64,000 bases of DNA, taken from NCBI GenBank assembly GCA_031317595.1, contig JANCMB010000001.1, positions 2,040,971 through 2,104,970 on the forward strand, given 5' to 3'. Position 1 is the stretch's first letter. Each line of letters opens with the position of its first letter. The DNA is from Glutamicibacter sp. PS (GTDB taxonomy: Bacteria > Actinomycetota > Actinomycetes > Actinomycetales > Micrococcaceae). Shown in pieces: positions 10,911 to 20,073 of this stretch. Below the pieces are notes generated by a model, which was not told the DNA's origin, did not search any database, and saw only the letters and a list, made by a program, of their open reading frames with translations. Made by a program: the position numbers and the translations under genes.

Positions 10911-12341
10911 GTGAGCACAACCCACGCCGCACCCCCGGCACCACCGGCGACAACGAAGCTGACCGGCATTATCGGTTCGCTCGCCCTAGCGGCCTTCCTG
11001 ATGATTTTGAATGAAACCGTGCTGTCGGTCGCACTGCCGGCAATCATGGAAGATCTTCAGGTCTCCGCTGCGGCCGGACAGTGGCTGACCACCGGATTCC
11101 TACTGACCATGTCGGTACTGATACCACTCACCGGCTACCTGATTCAGCGTTTCCGCACCCGCACGCTCTTTGCTTTCGCACTGCTTAGCTTCATCATCGG
11201 CACGCTCATCGCCTTCCTGGCCCCAAGTTTCGCGGTGCTTCTGATCGCCCGAATCATTCAGGCCGTTGGCACCGCGATCATCATGCCGCTACTGATGACC
11301 ACAACCTTGCAACTGGTTCCGCGCGAACGCCGCGGCACCGTGATGGGGCTGAACTCCATCGTGATTTCCGTGGGTCCGGCGGTCGGTCCGACCGTGTCGG
11401 GGGCCATCGTCAACACCTTTAGCTGGAACGCGATCTTCCTGATCATGCTGCCGTTGGCCACCGTGATCCTCGTGGCGGGCCTCATCTTCATCCGGGTGCC
11501 GGACGCCACCCGACGCACCCCGGTGGATGTCGCCTCGGTCATTCTCAGCGCACTGGCCTTTGGCCTGTTGGTTTATGGCATCTCGAGCCTGGAGCATGCG
11601 GTCGATAACCTCACCATGACCATCGCCAGCTTCCTCATCGGACTCGTGGCGCTCGGGTTGTTCATCCGCCGTCAGCTACGCCTGACGCGAGAGGGCCGCG
11701 AACTATTGAACCTGTCGCCCTTCACCAATCGCAGCTTCACGCTCTCGGTGCTGCTGATCATGATCGGCATGGGCACGCTGTTGGGCACCCTGGTGATGCT
11801 GCCGATCATTCTGGAGTCCGGTGCGGGACATAGCACCTTGGCCATTGGCCTCATGTTGCTGCCCGGCGGGTTAGCCCAGGCCATTAGCGCCCCCATCTTC
11901 GGTCGGGTCTTCGACCGCCACGGACCGCGCCCGGTGTTGATCCCCGGGGCCATCCTTCTGGCCGCGGGCCAATGGCTGTATCTGACCGTAAACGCGGAAA
12001 CGCCCCTATGGACCTTCGGCGCGATTCACGTGGTGTTCTCCATCGGAATGGCGTTGTTGATGACCGGTTTGATGTCCTCGGCACTGTCGACCGTTCCGCC
12101 ACAGCACTATGGCCACGGATCGGCGATTTTCACCACCGCCCAGCAGCTCGGCGGCGCCATCGGCACCACCATGTTCGTCACGATCTTCTCCATGCTCTCC
12201 GCACGCCAGCTCACCGCAGGAGAGCAGGCGACGGTAGCACTCTTCGACGGGGCGCATTATGCCTTCATCGTCGGTGCCATTATCACCACGGCGGCCATTG
12301 CGATCGCCCCGCTGATTACCCTCAAGCGGCAGAGCCGATAA
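10911..12341 (+). CDS. DHA2-family (EmrB/QacA-like) MFS drug exporter
   Basis: A 476-residue proton antiporter of the major facilitator superfamily, DHA2 group, predicted to export drugs or toxic metabolites. The features are MILNETVLSVALPAIMEDL in helix 1 (motif D1), WLTTGFLLTMSVLIPLTGYL, FRTRTLFAFALLSFIIGTL, and VGPAVGPTVSGAIVNTFSWN (motif C, the antiporter signature). About fourteen helices are visible. GTG at 10911 lies about 30 bases after operator site 2. Divergence from the TetR gene and the paired operators suggest inducible expression. The substrate is unknown. Confidence 0.92.
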   Translation: MSTTHAAPPAPPATTKLTGIIGSLALAAFLMILNETVLSVALPAIMEDLQVSAAAGQWLTTGFLLTMSVLIPLTGYLIQRFRTRTLFAFALLSFIIGTLIAFLAPSFAVLLIARIIQAVGTAIIMPLLMTTTLQLVPRERRGTVMGLNSIVISVGPAVGPTVSGAIVNTFSWNAIFLIMLPLATVILVAGLIFIRVPDATRRTPVDVASVILSALAFGLLVYGISSLEHAVDNLTMTIASFLIGLVALGLFIRRQLRLTREGRELLNLSPFTNRSFTLSVLLIMIGMGTLLGTLVMLPIILESGAGHSTLAIGLMLLPGGLAQAISAPIFGRVFDRHGPRPVLIPGAILLAAGQWLYLTVNAETPLWTFGAIHVVFSIGMALLMTGLMSSALSTVPPQHYGHGSAIFTTAQQLGGAIGTTMFVTIFSMLSARQLTAGEQATVALFDGAHYAFIVGAIITTAAIAIAPLITLKRQSR

Positions 12342-12439
12342 CCCTGTGGGCGGCGTTGCGCTAGGCGCGCGGCGCCGCCTTACTCTTGAATACCACCGGC
12401 GGGATTGGCGCGCATACGCCACCTGCCTCGACCTAGTTT

Positions 12440-13219
12440 TCAGGCACTGGCTGCCGAGGCGGGCAGCCACAGCGTCATCCGCAGCCCTTCGTCGGGCATC
12501 TGCAGGATCTCTAGCTGGCGTTCGACCTCACCGGCGTTGGTGCGCAGGCGTTTGGTTGATGACCTACGACGCCCTACGAGGTGCCCGGACCACCAGCCGG
12601 CAAAACGCGGGCTTTGGGCCGCCAACTGATCCACCAGTTCTTGCAGCCGTGCTTCGCGCAGATTTCCGGCATTGGCGGCCCGTAATTGCGCCACGGCCCC
12701 GCGGGCAATTTCTTCCCAGTCCACGAAAATCTCGCGGGCGCGCGCATGAGTCAGCAGGTAGGTGCACATATTGCGCGCATCGGCCGGTTCACTCTCCAGC
12801 CCGTCGAGCAGCGCCAATCCTTCGGCGTTGATCGCCAAGACATTGCTCAACCGATCCAGCACATAGGCCGGGTTGGGACGCACGGCCGCGACCAGAGCTT
12901 CGGCACGTCGGCGCAAGTCCGTGCCGTCATCCACCGAGGGCACCGCGGCATCAGTGGTGGAGCGCAGCAAAAAGAGGTACTCCAGCGAGTCCCCTTTCAG
13001 GCGCAAGACACGCGCCACGGCACGCAACACGGCATCGCTCGGATTGGTTTCGCGGCCCTGCTCGAGCCGCGTGTAGTAGTCGATGCTGATACCCGCGGCG
13101 GCGGCGACCTCTTCGCGACGTAGCCCACTGACGCGCCGCACTCCGAGGCTTTGCTGCTCCGGTCGTAGCCGTGGGTCGGTGCGTCTGGCGCGCAAAAAGG
13201 ATCCCAATTCACTGGCCAT
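12440..13219 (-). CDS. HTH regulator with MmyB-like ligand-binding domain
   Basis: A 259-residue regulator. The N-terminal XRE-type HTH includes VSGLRREEVAAAAGISIDYY and TRLEQGRETNPSDAVLRAVA (residues 30-70). The C-terminal domain has PAYVLDRLSNVLAINAEGLAL, the marker of the MmyB-like PAS-related ligand-binding domain seen in many actinobacterial regulators. Such regulators usually control an adjacent divergent gene, here the methyltransferase at 13405. The effector is unknown. Confidence 0.9.
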   Translation of the reverse strand: MASELGSFLRARRTDPRLRPEQQSLGVRRVSGLRREEVAAAAGISIDYYTRLEQGRETNPSDAVLRAVARVLRLKGDSLEYLFLLRSTTDAAVPSVDDGTDLRRRAEALVAAVRPNPAYVLDRLSNVLAINAEGLALLDGLESEPADARNMCTYLLTHARAREIFVDWEEIARGAVAQLRAANAGNLREARLQELVDQLAAQSPRFAGWWSGHLVGRRRSSTKRLRTNAGEVERQLEILQMPDEGLRMTLWLPASAASA

Positions 13220-13404
13220 GGCGGCAATCCTTTCGACCTCGAGGGTAGGTGTGCGACTCCTAGGAAAACTGCGGCCTTCCGCGTCTATGCTGCCGCGCCG
13301 AAGATGGAGTTACCGCAGTGGCAGAATGCCCGATGCGTTACACCCTAGGCAAGTTCATGCCCACGGATTGGACCGTAGGGCTGGGCACGACAGAAAGAAT
13401 TCCC

Positions 13405-14199
13405 ATGGCTTCTTATACGCATGGCCACCACGAATCGGTGCTTCGCTCGCACCGTTGGCGCACCGCCGAAAATTCGGCCGCATACCTGTTACCGCACCTG
13501 CGGGCCGGCGACTGTTTGCTTGACATTGGCGCGGGGCCGGGAACGATCACCGCGGACTTCGCCACCCGGGTCCAGCGTGTCACCGCCACCGAGGTGGGAC
13601 CCGACGAGCTGGACTTGGCTCGGCGGACCGCCGAGGAACGCAAGTTGGACAACATCGACTTTGCGGTCGCCGACGTTCACGCCTTACCGTGGGCGGATCA
13701 GAGCTTTGAGGTGGTCCATGCCCATCAGGTGCTCCAGCATGTTGCCGACCCGGTGCAGGCCTTGCGGGAAATGGCCCGGGTGACGAACCCCGGTGGCTTG
13801 GTGGCCGCCCGTGACAGCGACTACTCCGCATTCGCGTGGTGGCCCATGGTGCCCGAGCTTGAGGAATGGATGGTGCTGTATCAGGCGGCGGCACGCGCGA
13901 ATGGCGGGGAACCCGATGCGGGACGTCGCTTGAAGTCTTGGGCGCACCAGGCAGGCCTGCGCGAGGTCACGGCGACGGCGAGCACCTGGTGCTATAGCAG
14001 CGATGCAGACCGCGCGTGGTGGGGCGGGATGTGGCGGGACCGCATTCTGGAGTCTGCGATGGCGCGGCAAATTATTGATTCAAAGCTGGCCACGATGGAG
14101 CAGTTGCGTCGCATCAGCCACGGCTGGGAAAAGTGGGCGCGCGCCGACGACGGATGGTTCACCCTCGTGCACGGTGAAGTCCTCTGCCGCATCCCGTAA
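13405..14199 (+). CDS. Class I SAM-dependent methyltransferase
   Basis: A 264-residue protein. Motif I is LLDIGAGPGTITADFA (about residue 38), motif II-III is in ATEVGPDELDLARR, and the post-motif FEVVHAHQVLQHVADPVQAL fits the UbiE/Coq5-like Methyltransf_11 family, with VTNPGGLVAARDSDY following. The acceptor is unknown. I chose ATG at 13405 because AGAAAGAA precedes it and the product then starts just ahead of the conserved fold; the frame is open to an ATG at 13318. It is divergent from the MmyB-type regulator, which probably controls it. Confidence 0.88.
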   Translation: MASYTHGHHESVLRSHRWRTAENSAAYLLPHLRAGDCLLDIGAGPGTITADFATRVQRVTATEVGPDELDLARRTAEERKLDNIDFAVADVHALPWADQSFEVVHAHQVLQHVADPVQALREMARVTNPGGLVAARDSDYSAFAWWPMVPELEEWMVLYQAAARANGGEPDAGRRLKSWAHQAGLREVTATASTWCYSSDADRAWWGGMWRDRILESAMARQIIDSKLATMEQLRRISHGWEKWARADDGWFTLVHGEVLCRIP

Positions 14200-14259
14200 C
14201 TCCGGTTCGCCGCGGCGGTTCCTGACTCTAATATCTCGTCACAACGCCTCGCGCACGAA

Positions 14260-14278
14260 AAGATTGTTGAACAATCTT
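14260..14278. promoter_or_regulatory. Operator candidate for the 5-oxoproline operon
   Basis: A perfect 9-1-9 palindrome with half-site AAGATTGTT. Its TTGTT-G-AACAA core recurs twice upstream of the NRAMP-like gene. It overlaps the putative -35 box of the pxpA operon. The likely binder is the GntR protein at 18503, by context. Confidence 0.7.
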
Positions 14279-14295
14279 GTGATTTGCGGCATGCT
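14267..14295 (+). promoter_or_regulatory. Predicted sigma-70-type promoter of the pxp operon
   Basis: TTGAAC (14267-14272) and CATGCT (14290-14295) with a 17-base spacer, 34 bases before the pxpA start. The -35 box lies inside the palindrome at 14260-14278, so a bound regulator would block RNA polymerase. Confidence 0.45.
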
Positions 14296-14328
14296 AGGAG
14301 AAAGACTTCCAAGGAGACGGGGATCACA

Positions 14329-15087
14329 ATGCCATTTATCGACCTGAATTCAGACGTCGGAGAATCATTCGGCAACTGGAACTTGGGAGACGACGCCGCG
14401 ATATTCCACTCCGTCTCCTCGGCCAATGTCGCCTGTGGCTTTCACGCCGGGGACCCCAGCGTGATCGCCGCAACCTGCCGCGAGGCCGTCGCAGCGGGAG
14501 TCACCATCGGTGCCCACGTGGGCTACCGCGACCTGGCCGGGTTCGGGCGCCGGTTCTTGGACTGCACGGCCGCCGAGCTGGCCGACGACGTGCTCTACCA
14601 GCTCGGGGCCCTGCAGGCGATGGCCCGGGCCGCCGGTTCCAAAATTTCCTATGTAAAGCCCCACGGCGCGCTCTACAACACCATCGTGCACCACAAGGTT
14701 CATGCCCGCGCGGTCATCGACGGGATTAAGGCCTTCGGCGAGGACCTCCCGGTGCTGTTGCTACCCGGGTCGCTCGCCTTAGACGAGGCGGCATCCGCAG
14801 GGCTACGCGGTGTGGCCGAGGCCTTCGCCGACCGCAACTACACTCCCGAAGGCACCCTGCTCTCGCGCCGTGAACCCGATGCCGTCATTCACGATGCACA
14901 GCAGGTCACCGACAATATGGTGCGCTTGGCCACCGAGGGCACGATCCGGGCCGTGGACGGCAGCCTCATCCAGATGCCCGCCGAAAGTATCTGCGTCCAC
15001 TCGGACACCGCGGGAGCCGTGGCCATGGCCGCCGCGGTACGTGAGGGGCTCGAAGCAGCCGGCGTGCAGATCCGGAGCTTCGTATGA
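14329..15087 (+). CDS. pxpA: 5-oxoprolinase subunit PxpA (LamB/YcsF family)
   Basis: A 252-residue protein, the standard family length. The N-terminus [17 protein letters not shown], then [30 protein letters not shown] and [13 protein letters not shown] are the canonical LamB/YcsF motifs. PxpA is one of three subunits of the prokaryotic ATP-dependent 5-oxoprolinase, which opens 5-oxo-L-proline to L-glutamate. ATG at 14329 follows an AAGGAG site and is fixed by the conserved N-terminus. It overlaps the next gene by four bases (ATGA), indicating translational coupling. Transcription should be controlled by the palindrome just upstream. Confidence 0.95.
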   Translation: MPFIDLNSDVGESFGNWNLGDDAAIFHSVSSANVACGFHAGDPSVIAATCREAVAAGVTIGAHVGYRDLAGFGRRFLDCTAAELADDVLYQLGALQAMARAAGSKISYVKPHGALYNTIVHHKVHARAVIDGIKAFGEDLPVLLLPGSLALDEAASAGLRGVAEAFADRNYTPEGTLLSRREPDAVIHDAQQVTDNMVRLATEGTIRAVDGSLIQMPAESICVHSDTAGAVAMAAAVREGLEAAGVQIRSFV

Positions 15088-16709
15088 GCATCCTCGAGGT
15101 GCGGCCGGCCGGCGAACGCGCGCTTCTCATCGAGCTCTCCGACCTCGACTCGGTGCTGGCACTGAACGGCACCCTGCTCGATCACCCGCTACCCGGACAA
15201 GTCGAAGTACTCCCGGCGGCCCGCACGGTCCAACTCAGCTTTAATACCCCCGAACAGGCTCGTGCCGCGATGCACCTCGCCGCAGACATCGAACTCGGAG
15301 AGTCCGCTGCGAGCAGCGGTCGCCTGATCGAAATCCCGGTGCACTACGACGGTGCCGACCTCGCCGCGGTGGCCGAGCTGACCGGACTGAGCATTGAGGC
15401 GGTCATCGATGCCCACTGTGCACAGCAGTGGACGGCCGCATTCGGTGGCTTCGCTCCCGGTTTCGCCTATCTCGCCGCCGAGAACGACACCTTGCAGGTT
15501 CCCCGCCGCGACACCCCCCGCACCGCGGTCCCCGCCGGTTCGGTGGCGCTGGCCGGCAACTATTCGGCGGTCTACCCCCGCGAGTCCCCTGGCGGTTGGC
15601 AGCTACTGGGACACACCGAACTACGAATGTGGGATTCGCACCGGGAGAACCCGGCACTCATCGCCCCGCGAGATATTGTGCGTTTTCGTGCCGTCCCGGC
15701 CCGCGCAACCCTGTCCGAGCAGACTACGGCGCAACCGAGCACCCCACTTGGTAACGGCGCGTCTGCCGCCCATGGACCGGGCTTGCGCATACTCGACGCC
15801 GGAGTACAGTCGCTACTGCAGGACGAGGGCCGGGCACACTTGGGGCACCTCGGCGTCCCGCGCTCCGGGGCCGCGGACCTGACCGCATTGCATCAGGCCA
15901 ACCGCCTGGTGGGCAACCATCCTGCGCGCGCGGCCATCGAGAATCTCACCGGCCGGCTGGCGGTGCAAGCACAAGGAGATATGGTGCTGGCGCTCGCCGG
16001 TGCCGACGTCTGCGCCGAAATCACCCCGGCCGAGCACGACGAGCTACGCCACCCCCGGCCGGCACCACTGAACGCACCCTTCGCCTTGCTCGATGGTGAG
16101 CGACTGCGCCTGTCGCCCGGTGCTGCCGGGCTCCGTAGCTACCTGAGTATCCGCGGCGGCTTCGCCGTCGAAGCCGAACTTGGCTCCTGCTCCAGCGATA
16201 CGCTCTCTGGGCTCGGGCCGGCGCCGCTGCGCAGCGGCGACTTCTTGCCGGTCAACCCGGTACGTTCCGGGCATATCGTTGGCGCGCCCGAACCCAGCAC
16301 CCTGCCGCTACCCGAGGCGGAGGGTCATTACCTGCTGCGAATCACCCCCGGACCACGGGCCGACTGGTTTGACACCTCGGGGATGACGCGCCTCACCGAC
16401 CAAGACTGGGTGGTCAGCAGCGACTCCAACCGCGTGGGCGTGCGACTATCCACCACCGATGAGGGGCTACCGCTGGAGCGCACCCGCAGCGGCGAGCTGC
16501 AAAGCGAGGGGGTACCGCTCGGGGCCCTGCAGGTACCACCAAATGGGCTGCCAGTACTCTTCCTCGCCGATCACCCGGTCACCGGCGGATACCCGGTCAT
16601 CGCCACCGTGCGCGAGGCCGACGTAGCACTCGCCGCACAACTGCCCCCGGGCACCCACGTGCGTTTCACCCTCGATTCCTCCGGGACACTCAACCCGGCC
16701 ACACGCTAA
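15084..16709 (+). CDS. pxpBC: Fused 5-oxoprolinase subunits PxpB (KipI-like) and PxpC (KipA-like)
   Basis: A 541-residue fusion. Residues 1-210 are KipI-like, with [18 protein letters not shown] and the following [20 protein letters not shown]. Residues from about 230 onward are KipA-like (carboxyltransferase domain, AHS2), starting with [20 protein letters not shown] and [19 protein letters not shown]. The pair works with PxpA to hydrolyse 5-oxoproline using ATP. The domains are separate proteins in Bacillus (KipI, KipA) and fused in many actinobacteria, so the fusion itself is not new. The name biotin-dependent carboxyltransferase on databases reflects homology, not shown activity. Ten bases separate it from the biotin carboxylase. 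Confidence 0.93.
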   Translation: MSILEVRPAGERALLIELSDLDSVLALNGTLLDHPLPGQVEVLPAARTVQLSFNTPEQARAAMHLAADIELGESAASSGRLIEIPVHYDGADLAAVAELTGLSIEAVIDAHCAQQWTAAFGGFAPGFAYLAAENDTLQVPRRDTPRTAVPAGSVALAGNYSAVYPRESPGGWQLLGHTELRMWDSHRENPALIAPRDIVRFRAVPARATLSEQTTAQPSTPLGNGASAAHGPGLRILDAGVQSLLQDEGRAHLGHLGVPRSGAADLTALHQANRLVGNHPARAAIENLTGRLAVQAQGDMVLALAGADVCAEITPAEHDELRHPRPAPLNAPFALLDGERLRLSPGAAGLRSYLSIRGGFAVEAELGSCSSDTLSGLGPAPLRSGDFLPVNPVRSGHIVGAPEPSTLPLPEAEGHYLLRITPGPRADWFDTSGMTRLTDQDWVVSSDSNRVGVRLSTTDEGLPLERTRSGELQSEGVPLGALQVPPNGLPVLFLADHPVTGGYPVIATVREADVALAAQLPPGTHVRFTLDSSGTLNPATR

Positions 16710-16719
16710 GGACTGCCGA

Positions 16720-18459
16720 ATGAAAAAAGTACTGATTGCCAACCGCGGCGAAATCGCCGTGCGCATTGCCCGTGCCGCGGCGGATAATTCGCTACGTTCC
16801 GTGGCCGTCTACGCGGACCCGGATGCCGATGCCCTCCATGTGCGCCGCGCCGATGAGGCCTATGCACTCGACGGTAGTGCCAGCGCGGATACCTACCTCA
16901 ATATCGACAAGCTTCTCGCCATCGCCACCCGCAGCGGCGCCGACGCGGTGCATCCAGGCTACGGTTTCCTCTCCGAGAACGCCGAGTTCGCCCGCGCGGT
17001 CCAAGACGCCGGACTGACGTGGATCGGGCCCAGCCCCGAGGCCATCGAGGCCCTCGGGAATAAGGTCACGGCACGCCAGATCGCGGTGCGCGCCGGCGCC
17101 CCACTGGTGCCAGGTACCGAGCAACCAGCGGCCGACGCGGCCGAAGTACGAGCCTTTGCCGAGGAACACGGGGTTCCGGTGGCCATCAAGGCAGCCTTCG
17201 GTGGAGGCGGGCGCGGATTGAAAGTCGCCCGCAGCATGGAGCACATCGAGGAGGCCTTCGACTCTGCAGTCCGCGAGGCCACGGCCGCCTTTGGCCGCGG
17301 TGAGTGCTTCGTCGAACGTTTCCTGGATAAGCCGCGCCATGTCGAGGCGCAGGTGCTCGCCGATAGCCACGGCAACGTGGTGGTCGTGGGCACCCGAGAT
17401 TGCTCCATGCAGCGCCGCCATCAGAAATTGATCGAAGAGGCCCCGGCCCCTTTCCTCAGCAAGGAGCAGCGGCAATTGATCCATGACTCGGCCAAAGCCA
17501 TCTGCCGCGAGGCCGGTTATACCGGCGCGGGTACGGTGGAGTATCTGGTGGGTGCCGACGGGCTGATCTCCTTCCTCGAGGTCAACACGCGGCTTCAGGT
17601 CGAGCACCCGGTCAGCGAAGAGACCACTGGTCTGGATTTGGTGGACGAACAATTCCGCATCGCCGACGGCCATCCACTGAGCCTGACTAAGGACCCCGAG
17701 CCGCAGGGTCATGCCTTCGAATTCCGGATTAATGCCGAGGACCCAGCCCGCGGCTTCCTCCCGGCGCCGGGCACCATCACTCGCTTTGAAGTGCCTACCG
17801 GTTCCGGGATTCGCGTGGATTCCGGGGTGCGTTCCGCCAGCCTCATCCCGGGGCACTACGACTCCTTGATGGCCAAGCTCATCGTGCATGGAGCCGACCG
17901 CCCGCAGGCGCTGCGCCGTGCCGCGGTCGCGCTGGAGGAAATGGTCATCGAAGGGGTTCCCACCGTATTGCCCTTCCATCGAGCGGCCATCGCTCACCCG
18001 GACTTCGCGGCGCCCGACCACCTAGGGATCTACACCACTTGGATCGAGGATGAGTTCACCGAACAACTGGAAGCCAGCGATCAGTTGGCCAGCACGCCGG
18101 CGGACCGTCCGCGCGAGCAACTGACCGTGGGCATCGACGGAAAAGCAATGACGCTGTCCGTGCCGGCCGATCTCCTCGCCGCACTACGCACCGGCGGGTC
18201 GGATTCGGTTCCGAGCAGCGCCAAACAGAGTGCGGACAGCTCGGACGAGGAAGAGCTCACCGCTCCCATGGCCGGTAACCTCGTCTCCTTCAGCGTGGAG
18301 GACGGACAGCAGGTCACAGCCGGGCAGACGGTTGCGGTGTTGGAGGCCATGAAAATGGAGTCCGCGGTGCAGGCGCACCGATCAGGCACCTTCGGCCGGG
18401 CGGATCTCAACCCGGGACAGGCCGTAGCTCAAGGCGATGTTCTGGGACGCATCGACTGA
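16720..18459 (+). CDS. Biotin carboxylase fused to biotin carboxyl carrier domain
   Basis: A 579-residue acetyl/propionyl-CoA carboxylase alpha-like protein. The N-terminal domain is [20 protein letters not shown], followed by [14 protein letters not shown], the ATP-grasp Gly-rich loop [11 protein letters not shown], and [20 protein letters not shown]. The last 75 residues are a lipoyl/biotinyl domain with [11 protein letters not shown], whose Lys carries biotin. No carboxyltransferase beta subunit is present nearby. It lies in the 5-oxoproline operon between pxpBC and the GntR gene. Biotin carboxylases often accompany pxp genes, although the characterised 5-oxoprolinase needs no biotin; its role here is unresolved. 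Confidence 0.92.
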   Translation: MKKVLIANRGEIAVRIARAAADNSLRSVAVYADPDADALHVRRADEAYALDGSASADTYLNIDKLLAIATRSGADAVHPGYGFLSENAEFARAVQDAGLTWIGPSPEAIEALGNKVTARQIAVRAGAPLVPGTEQPAADAAEVRAFAEEHGVPVAIKAAFGGGGRGLKVARSMEHIEEAFDSAVREATAAFGRGECFVERFLDKPRHVEAQVLADSHGNVVVVGTRDCSMQRRHQKLIEEAPAPFLSKEQRQLIHDSAKAICREAGYTGAGTVEYLVGADGLISFLEVNTRLQVEHPVSEETTGLDLVDEQFRIADGHPLSLTKDPEPQGHAFEFRINAEDPARGFLPAPGTITRFEVPTGSGIRVDSGVRSASLIPGHYDSLMAKLIVHGADRPQALRRAAVALEEMVIEGVPTVLPFHRAAIAHPDFAAPDHLGIYTTWIEDEFTEQLEASDQLASTPADRPREQLTVGIDGKAMTLSVPADLLAALRTGGSDSVPSSAKQSADSSDEEELTAPMAGNLVSFSVEDGQQVTAGQTVAVLEAMKMESAVQAHRSGTFGRADLNPGQAVAQGDVLGRID

Positions 18460-18502
18460 CACGCATAGGGCTCACCCTAGCCGAAACCGCTAAATTAGAG
18501 GG

Positions 18503-19189
18503 GTGAATGCGTCCTTGGATTTTTCAACCCTCGACCTCGGCCAAGAGGCCACCCACGCACACACCAGTGCCTGGGTGGCCTCCACCTTGCGTCGGCAAAT
18601 TGCCGAAGGCCAACTGCTACCGGGCACCAAGCTCTCGGAACAGGTACTGGCTCAGGCGCTGGGAGTCTCGCGCAATACGTTGCGCGAAGGCTTCACGCTG
18701 CTCGACAGCGAACTGATCATCACCCGCATTCCCAACCGGGGCGTGTTCGTCGCCTCGCCCACCGCCGAGGACGTCCGAGAGATCTATGCGGTGCGCCGCA
18801 CCGTCGAACCGGCCGCGGCCGCCTGGGGTAGCACACTGGATCTGAGCACCATGCGAGACATTATTGAGACCGCCCGGAGCGCCCAGAGAAATGGCGACGT
18901 GTCCGGGATGGCTGGAGCCAATCAACGCTTCCACGAACTTTTGGTCGCCTCAACGGGTAGTTCACTGCTCGGCGAACTTATGGGACGTGTTTTGGCGCGG
19001 ATGCGCCTAGTCTTCCACGCCATGCGCGACGCGCCGGACTTTCACACACACTACGTGCAGGGCAATGCGCATGTGCTCGACCTGCTTGAGGCCGGAAAGC
19101 GCCTCGAGGCGGCCGAGGCGCTGCGTCGCTATCTGGATACCGCCGAGGCGGAGCTGCTCGAACATTTACGCGCGGCACAGGAGAACTAA
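18503..19189 (+). CDS. GntR-family (FadR/FCD) regulator of the 5-oxoproline locus
   Basis: A 228-residue regulator. The winged HTH is in GTKLSEQVLAQALGVSRNTL and LREGFTLLDSELIITRIPNR, then GVFVASPTAEDVREIYAVRR leads into the all-helical FCD ligand-binding domain, with metal-site-like His residues (NQRFHELLVA). It closes the plus-strand pxp operon and is followed by a terminator. The operon promoter and that of the facing NRAMP-like operon carry TTGTT-N-AACAA palindromes that suit a GntR dimer. GTG at 18503 has AGAGGG close upstream; a TAAATT box ending seven bases before the GTG could allow a separate leaderless transcript. Confidence 0.92.
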   Translation: MNASLDFSTLDLGQEATHAHTSAWVASTLRRQIAEGQLLPGTKLSEQVLAQALGVSRNTLREGFTLLDSELIITRIPNRGVFVASPTAEDVREIYAVRRTVEPAAAAWGSTLDLSTMRDIIETARSAQRNGDVSGMAGANQRFHELLVASTGSSLLGELMGRVLARMRLVFHAMRDAPDFHTHYVQGNAHVLDLLEAGKRLEAAEALRRYLDTAEAELLEHLRAAQEN

Positions 19190-19227
19190 CACGCAAGCCG
19201 CAGCCTGAGTGGGCTGCGGCTTGTGTG
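19190..19227. terminator. Bidirectional terminator between GntR and DUF1445 genes
   Basis: Arms CACGCAAGCCGCAGCC and GGCTGCGGCTTGTGTG pair with one mismatch around a six-base loop. It starts right after the GntR stop and ends ten bases before the convergent DUF1445 stop. Confidence 0.85.
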
Positions 19228-19236
19228 GAGCGAGCG

Positions 19237-20052
19237 CTACGGCACCTGATAGCGCCGGTCGGGAGCATCGGTAATAAGCATGTACCCCGGGGCGTGTGCA
19301 ATGGCAAAGGGCGGGCGCGAAGCCATCACCGCGGCCTGCGCCGTGACCCCGCAAGCCCAGAACACCGGGAGGTGCCCCTCCGGAATGTGCACCGGGTCTC
19401 CAAAGTCAGGATGCGCTAGGTCGGCAATGCCGAGGCACTGCGGCTCGCCCACATGCACCGGCGCGCCGTGGACGGCCGGGTAACGCGACGTGATGCGCAC
19501 GGCGTCGGCGACCCGCTCCGCCGGGATCGGCCGCATAGAGACCACCAGTGGACCGTGCAGGGACCCGGCCGGGGTGGCGGAACGGTTCGTGCGATACATC
19601 GGGACGTTCACACCCTGGGCGACGTGAGCCACCTCGATCCCTTCGGCCAGTAGCGCGGATTCAAAGGTGAAGGAACAGCCGATTATGAAGGTCACGAGAT
19701 CATCACGCCAGTAGTCGAGCAGGTCGGTGGGCTCGGCCACCAGCTGCCCGCCGTCGAATACTCGGTAGCGCGGCACATCGGTGCGGATATCTCCGTCACG
19801 CAGCAGCTCACCGGTAGTTTCTCCGGCCTCCAGTACTCCCAAGATCGGGCAAGCCTTGGGATTGCGCTGGGCAAAGAGCAAGAAATCGAAGGCCAGCTGG
19901 CGGGGAACGATGAGCAGATTCGCTTGCGCGTAGCCGTCGCTGAACCCGGCCGTGGGTAGCTCAAGCCCCGCACGGAACAACGTGCGGGCTTGTGCCGGAG
20001 ACAAGGTTGAGCGTTCGGCCCGGGCCGGTGGATGTATCGCGTCCGTTCTCAT
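19237..20052 (-). CDS. DUF1445 putative hydro-lyase (YcsI/D-glutamate cyclase-type)
   Basis: A 271-residue protein of the UPF0317/DUF1445 family. Recognised motifs are [34 protein letters not shown] and [20 protein letters not shown]. The domain also forms part of the eukaryotic D-glutamate cyclase DGLUCY, linked to 5-oxo-D-proline, and in Bacillus the homologue ycsI sits with ycsF, kipI and kipA. That gives a reasonable guess of a role in 5-oxoproline or D-glutamate metabolism; the reaction of the bacterial family is not established. It lies 21 bases downstream of the NRAMP-like gene, likely one operon. GGAGAGG precedes the ATG. Confidence 0.9.
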   Translation of the reverse strand: MRTDAIHPPARAERSTLSPAQARTLFRAGLELPTAGFSDGYAQANLLIVPRQLAFDFLLFAQRNPKACPILGVLEAGETTGELLRDGDIRTDVPRYRVFDGGQLVAEPTDLLDYWRDDLVTFIIGCSFTFESALLAEGIEVAHVAQGVNVPMYRTNRSATPAGSLHGPLVVSMRPIPAERVADAVRITSRYPAVHGAPVHVGEPQCLGIADLAHPDFGDPVHIPEGHLPVFWACGVTAQAAVMASRPPFAIAHAPGYMLITDAPDRRYQVP

Positions 20053-20073
20053 ATCCTGTCCTCTCCGTTCGTC

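Noticed and set aside
16792-18021. 409-codon minus-strand frame
   Set aside because: It lies antisense to the biotin carboxylase gene and has no recognisable protein pattern.
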